From Thuidium tamariscinum (Eukaryota; Streptophyta; Bryopsida; Hypnales; Thuidiaceae), in NCBI GenBank assembly GCA_947034885.2, contig OX344755.2:26047052-26111051 (forward strand): a stretch of 64,000 bases of DNA. The letters are read 5' to 3'. How positions within the stretch are numbered: position 1 is the first letter of the stretch; every line of letters starts with the position of its first letter. The translations under genes were made by a program, and so were the position numbers. Under the pieces are notes generated by a model. The model searched no databases and was not told the DNA's origin. It saw nothing but the letters and a program-made list of their open reading frames with translations. Of this stretch, positions 59,516 through 64,000 are shown piece by piece.

Positions 59516-59993
59516 ATGGGGAAGACTGAGGCAGAAGAGGATCCGCATCCGTTCAACCTCCAATCGGTGGTTCCGGGCGTGCCCAAGGACAAAAAGGAGC
59601 GCACGCACTTGGAGGAGGACTTGGTGCAGATTGGGTGCTTGGGGATACTACAGCACCCATGGAATCTGAAGGATGAAGAGATGGTCCGGGAGCTAATGGA
59701 AGATCAATCCAATGAGTGGAACCAGACTATAAGGGCACTCCCCAACAAGTAGACAGCGGAGCTTTGGAGGGAGAAGGTGTGGCCTCGAGAACGGACAAGT
59801 TCTTGAAGGGTAAGTTCTCCAAACCTCCTCACCCTAAGGATGGGTATATAGTCACAGATTGTGCAAGCAAGAGGGATAGGAGAGTGTTAGAATTCCTAGT
59901 CCCTATTCTGTATCCGCAAAAGGCCAACCCAGATTACAACAACATTGACAAATACGATCTTTGGGGCATTATGCGGGGACCGGAAGGTTAGTT
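59516..59993 (+). pseudogene. Retroelement gag-like fragment, copy 2
   Basis: From ATG 59516 the protein matches copy 1: LEEDLVQIGCLGILQHPWNL and MEDQSNEW. A TAG follows at 59750 and the similarity continues in another frame from about 59755 (GVASRTDKF, PPHPKDGY, CASKRDRRVLEFLVPILYP). The rest, including the basic tail, is absent. It lies 125 bp behind hAT-B copy 2. Confidence 0.6.
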
Positions 59994-61600
59994 GGCGGAT
60001 AGTAATCCGAGATCTGGAAGAAAAGATGGTAGCAGCGGCTGAAAAGTCTAAGCCTATGTGAGCCCTCGAGATGGCACTCAGGACTCTGGGTCTATTTTTT
60101 GCGATTAAATAGCAAAATCTAGCTAAATTATACAAGAAAAAAACATAAAAAGAGTGTTAAAGGAGTTTTGGTGTCAGTCTATACCAAAATGGTGGAGAAC
60201 CAACTTAGAAGGTGAAAAATTCCTAATTCTAGGAATTTGTATCATTCTAAGTCTCAGAAATAAGTTTGTGTGAAGATTTAGTAGTTCCGAGAGAAATAAG
60301 AAATGAAAGTTAGTTAATCCTAGTGTCTGTCTGTGCAAAATCAACCTTTTAAGGATATACATGACATATTGACTAAGCCAAAAGAGTCTACTACGAGCCT
60401 AGAAGATTTATCAAGGCTAAATTCGATTTTGAAATAAATTGAATTTTAAAGTAAAACAATTACAAAAGACTTGAAGAATTGGAGTTTTACAACATGAAAG
60501 ATGGGGTATTGGAGATTGAAGACTACAAAAAGGTGTTCCAAGGGTAGGAGCATGCCAGGAGCGAACAAGAATTAAACAATTGTCCAAGATTCCCGAGTAT
60601 TGGGAATTAAATTGTCCAATTGGGCAAAGTAATTCACAATTACTAAAAATAGACTACTGCAAGGTTGCGTGGAACTTACGCTAAGAATCTAGGAGTGCCC
60701 TAGATGTTACCCAATTTATTTCGTATTTTTCCGAAATTCCATGTTGACTCCATGGGAAGTCAATCGCACATAGAAATGTTCGTAAATTCGTAGAATTTAC
60801 GTATGATGCGGTAAAATCTCACTAAAAATTAGGATAGGTTTTTGTGTGCTTAATAAGCGTCCAATCAAGTTTGAAGACATTCTGACATTCCTAACTACCA
60901 GAACCGGCATCAACATCAAATTTCACTGAAAGTTACAAGTTGACGGCGGGTTGACCGGCATATCAGGAGTGAATGATGTCCAATTGTCGCAAATAAAGAG
61001 TCATTCCTTACTCTTAAAGACATTCCTAACAACCTTGGCCTGACAGATTCATCAAAATGCGCAAATCCTAGAAGTTAGATTTTTAACTTTTAATTGGAGT
61101 TACCGTAATTCCAATTTGGGCGCGCAAACGGCCTAGGAGTGAGGGGTGAGGGGTCCTCGAGGCTAATTGGGATCTTCTAAAGACAATGGCACATACAGTT
61201 TTCCGTTTCGAGTTGTTCCCTAAAAGATAGAGAGGGTCAGCTCTTAGTTTGACTTTTTAATCGTTAATTGCCGTTAATTAAGAATGATTTTGGAAATATC
61301 TCTTGGAAAATCAAAGATTGGATTTGGTCAAGATCTCTTTCTTGCGTAAAAATCCATCTTTGGGCTAAAGAAAGACAATTTTCAAAATGACTTTTGGTTA
61401 ATTTGCAAAATATCTACGTAAATTAGGGTTAATTCCAAAATATCTTGGGTTAAGATCTTGGATTTGATTTGGCCAAGATTTCATTAGCCAAATGGGGATG
61501 TTTTTAGAAATTTCCACCATTAAACAAGTATTATTTTGGAATTACATTAGGGTAGTTTAGGATAGAAAGTAACAAAGTATTTTCACTGGCGATTACCGAG
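59994..61600. other. AT-rich region, possibly retroelement-derived, no gene seen
   Basis: No ORF of note. It may be internal sequence of a decayed LTR element whose promoter follows. Confidence 0.4.
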
Positions 61601-61617
61601 AGGGGCCCGGCCACGGG

Positions 61618-61625
61618 TATATAAG
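61618..61625 (+). promoter_or_regulatory. TATA box of an LTR-like promoter
   Basis: TATATAAG lies in a GC-rich context (GGCCCGGCCACGGG before, GGCCCTCCTCGAGG after), a pattern typical of plant LTR promoters. Transcription could start near 61650. A matching second LTR was not found in the window. Confidence 0.45.
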
Positions 61626-61875
61626 GGCCCTCCTCGAGGTTGCTAGTACCCTTATTTCTCGCACCGACACTTTGTTCCCAGTCTCTTTATTTGTGCTACC
61701 GACGTGGTAGGAGCACCGCTTGGACCAAGAAACTTGGCCAAGTTGAATTGTTTTCTTTTATGTTTGAAGGCTTAGGGCCCCTTCAATTGATTTTCATTCA
61801 GACTTTTGTGCTAAAGATCGATTCTCATCTACTTGCTGGTCACTTGATTTGTGGAAATTTCAAGTATTAAATGCC

Positions 61876-61995
61876 AAAGTTCGGTTCAAACACTGTCATG
61901 TGTACCTCCTTTGGAAGCAAGATCTTGAAATACTAAGACATTTTAAGAATTCAAAGTGAAAGTTCGGTTCAAACACTGTCATGTGTACCTCCTTT
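61876..61995 (+). repeat. 37-bp direct repeat, two copies 83 bp apart
   Basis: An identical 37-bp block beginning AAAGTTCGGTTCAAACACTG lies at 61876-61912 and 61959-61995. The sequences following each copy are also related (TTGAAATACTA and TTAAAATACTA). Confidence 0.95.
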
Positions 61996-62329
61996 TGTGA
62001 ATACAATTCTTAAAATACTATTACAAAAAACTCAAGACCGCAAAGCTTTGACTCTCTCCAACCATTTAGGTGAGGTTGTTAGAGCCCAAAGCCATATCTC
62101 CATAATTTTCATACAACACCTTTGTGGTGGAAAACCGCGTGTGTTAAACAAGTTCTCAAGTCATTGAACTAATAATGATTGACCGTTGTGAGAAATTGGC
62201 CAAATTAGTGATATCCATCCTTAATAGTTATTGATTCTATTCCCATTTTTAAAGATATTAAAAAACCAAAATCAAGTTCCAAAACCAAAACCAATGAAGG
62301 CCAAACCAACTAATCCAACGAAGGCCAGA

Positions 62330-62490
62330 CAAGAGGACTAGCACGGGGGCGACCAACGGACGGGGGGGGGGGGGGCTAATCGCACCCTGCCACGTGACGT
62401 TATCTGGGGGGTCCGTGAGCGCAGTCTGGGGGGTCCGGGAGTCGGAGTCCAGGGAGGGAGTATGGAGTCCAGGGGTTGGGAGTTCGGAAT
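62330..62490. repeat. G14 run and G-rich tandem
   Basis: G14 at 62362-62375 follows GGGGGCGACC; then TCTGGGGGGTCCG occurs twice about 22 bp apart (near 62400 and 62425). The 140-codon minus-strand ORF across it is Pro-rich because of the run and is not supported. Confidence 0.8.
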
Positions 62491-63502
62491 CAGTGAGTGT
62501 AAACTCAACTTCACGCGATATCACAAAAACTTGATTTCTTAGAAAATCATTGGGTTGGCAGTTGGAGCCACAACCCACAAATTTTCCTTGATTTTCACAC
62601 AAATCGAATTTTTGAGATTTCACAAATTCTTCACTAAAAATCCCACTCACATTCTTCCGCCATAGCCATATCTCTATCAAAACATTGCAAACCGTCTCAA
62701 AACAAGAATGAGAGAGAAGGGGAACAATTAGGAGGGATTAAAGTGAGAGAATCCTAACATGAGAAGCAATTCACATTAAAAAACTCATTTTCAGGGAATA
62801 ACACTATAGAAATTGATTCTTATTCTTTTGGAATTGATCCTTGGGAAATAAAAAATAATTTCTTTAGAATACTACTATTACGATTATTCTCGTTCTTTAG
62901 AAATGTTCTACATTCTTTGGTAGATAGTCATTAATTAGATTCTTAGAAGGTTTGGATTTTTTTAGTTTTGTTTTATCAGGCCTAATAAGACAAAAAAGAA
63001 TAAAAAAATTGACAACCAATTTCTTTACAAATTAACGCAAATTGAAAATTAATTAGATTTGAAAAGATTTGATGATAGTTTTTGATTTAAAATATTTTAA
63101 TAAGACAAAAGGGAAAGGACAAATTGACAACTAATTTCTTTAGGGTATTAATGCAAATTCAAAAATTAATTAGATTTGAAAAGATTTGATGATAATTTCC
63201 GATTCAAAATAATTAATTTCAACTTGAATTAACTTGAATTTAGAATATTAATTTAGAACCAAAAGAAAACCTAAAAACAACAACTAACTAACCAATAAAT
63301 TCCATTTGATTTCTTTAGAATAGAGTAATTGCTAAGGATTTGACCAAATAGATAGACTAAGTTAAATTGTAGTATTTTCTAATTACCGAAAATTTAGGAA
63401 TAACAGGAAGTACGCAATTAAATTAGCTCTACGTAACCTTTAATTTCCTTTTAACCAGGATAGATTTAATTGACCAACAACATGAAAATTACTATGGATT
63501 AG

Positions 63503-63598
63503 ATGGGGAGCCAAGATGATTTTGATGGCGAGGTCGTGGGAGAATATTTACACATGATGATGTTTGATGACGGGACTATGGAGATTTATGCAGAAGAG
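63503..63598 (+). other. Possible small coding exon
   Basis: ATG 63503 opens 32 codons (MGSQDDFDGEVVGEYLHMMM, then an acidic end) ending exactly at a good donor GAG|GTAAAC. The composition is more protein-like than the AT-rich surroundings. No acceptor or continuation was identified; the rest of 62500-64000 shows nothing else. Confidence 0.2.
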
Positions 63599-64000
63599 GT
63601 AAACCAATCCCATTTGATTTTCATTCTCATTATTTTATTACTAAGTTTCTTTTTACCGAATGCTTGAAATTAGCATTAGGTACGATTTCAATTGACAAGT
63701 AGATTAGAATAGAAAAGATTAATTAAACTCCAAAATAGAATTAGGAATATCTACCACGAGGATTTGAATTAACAATGAACCGGGTAGAAAAATTGACACT
63801 CAAAAGACGTGACTAAAAGAGTTCATTGCTTAGAAGGCTCTCTTTGAACACCCAATTAGAGAGAAAACTCAATTAGACACAGGACCCGTGTGATAAACTT
63901 TTAGCTCGAGGGTGGAGTTAGAAGCGCTCACAGCCTACCAGTCTAAGTCCTTTTCTCTTCCATCTGTATCACTTTTTAGAGCTTCTGAGGGATAGGGAAG

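Noticed and set aside
62258-62680. 140-codon minus-strand ORF
   Set aside because: Pro-rich centre is the translation of a G14 run and G-rich tandem; the rest matches nothing.

Overview
The window looks like nuclear DNA from a land plant, rich in transposons. It is mostly AT-rich and about 80% repeats and decayed mobile elements. Three ordinary host genes sit between them. Two of the three belong to families I know from plants: a mitochondrial-type acyl-CoA thioesterase (ACOT9-like) and a plant protein with one C-terminal membrane anchor. Introns are short and canonical, apart from one GC-AG intron. The species cannot be named from sequence alone; a non-flowering lineage (bryophyte, fern, lycophyte or gymnosperm) is only a guess.

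Positions 1-23200 form a nest of related elements. On the minus strand at the left edge is a protein-kinase-like gene with intact HND, DFG and APE motifs. It is broken by a 226-bp CACTA-type MITE whose removal with one target copy restores the frame. Next come an unknown coiled-coil ORF with a single stop (5677-7074) and a hAT transposase pseudogene (14068-17449). Each of these three ORFs has a GC-rich cluster of GTCGCCC-type motifs just upstream, and in each the motif points toward the ORF. Two more clusters (10070-10420, 19250-19620) have no ORF. Long AT-rich inverted arms pair in an interleaved order (2160-3325 with 7440-8830; 3325-5380 with 10420-11700). A family of elements about 930 bp long, ending in TTAA plus CCCCTAAAGGAC, recurs at least four times in good shape.

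Positions 23200-32600 hold a TIR element starting GGGTGATTGCAAGAAA. Inside it are a degenerate gag-like ORF (24156-26276) and a smaller related element. They are followed by an element starting GGGGAGGACAC with a direct flanking repeat. Positions 32600-34200 hold a small Tudor-type (DUF2945-like) gene. Positions 34200-39600 are AT-rich with one full TTAA element and one clear MITE.

Positions 39590-45205 and 55130-59390 are two decayed copies of a second hAT family (called hAT-B here), which share an intron position. They flank the two larger host genes: the thioesterase (46587-49247, plus strand, six exons) and the membrane-anchored protein (53676-51079, minus strand, three exons). These two genes converge on a spacer holding a perfect 68-bp palindrome. 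A second gag-like fragment follows hAT-B copy 2, then AT-rich sequence with a TATA-containing LTR-like stretch near 61618. Exon borders and motif positions were read by eye; repeat-arm borders are approximate.
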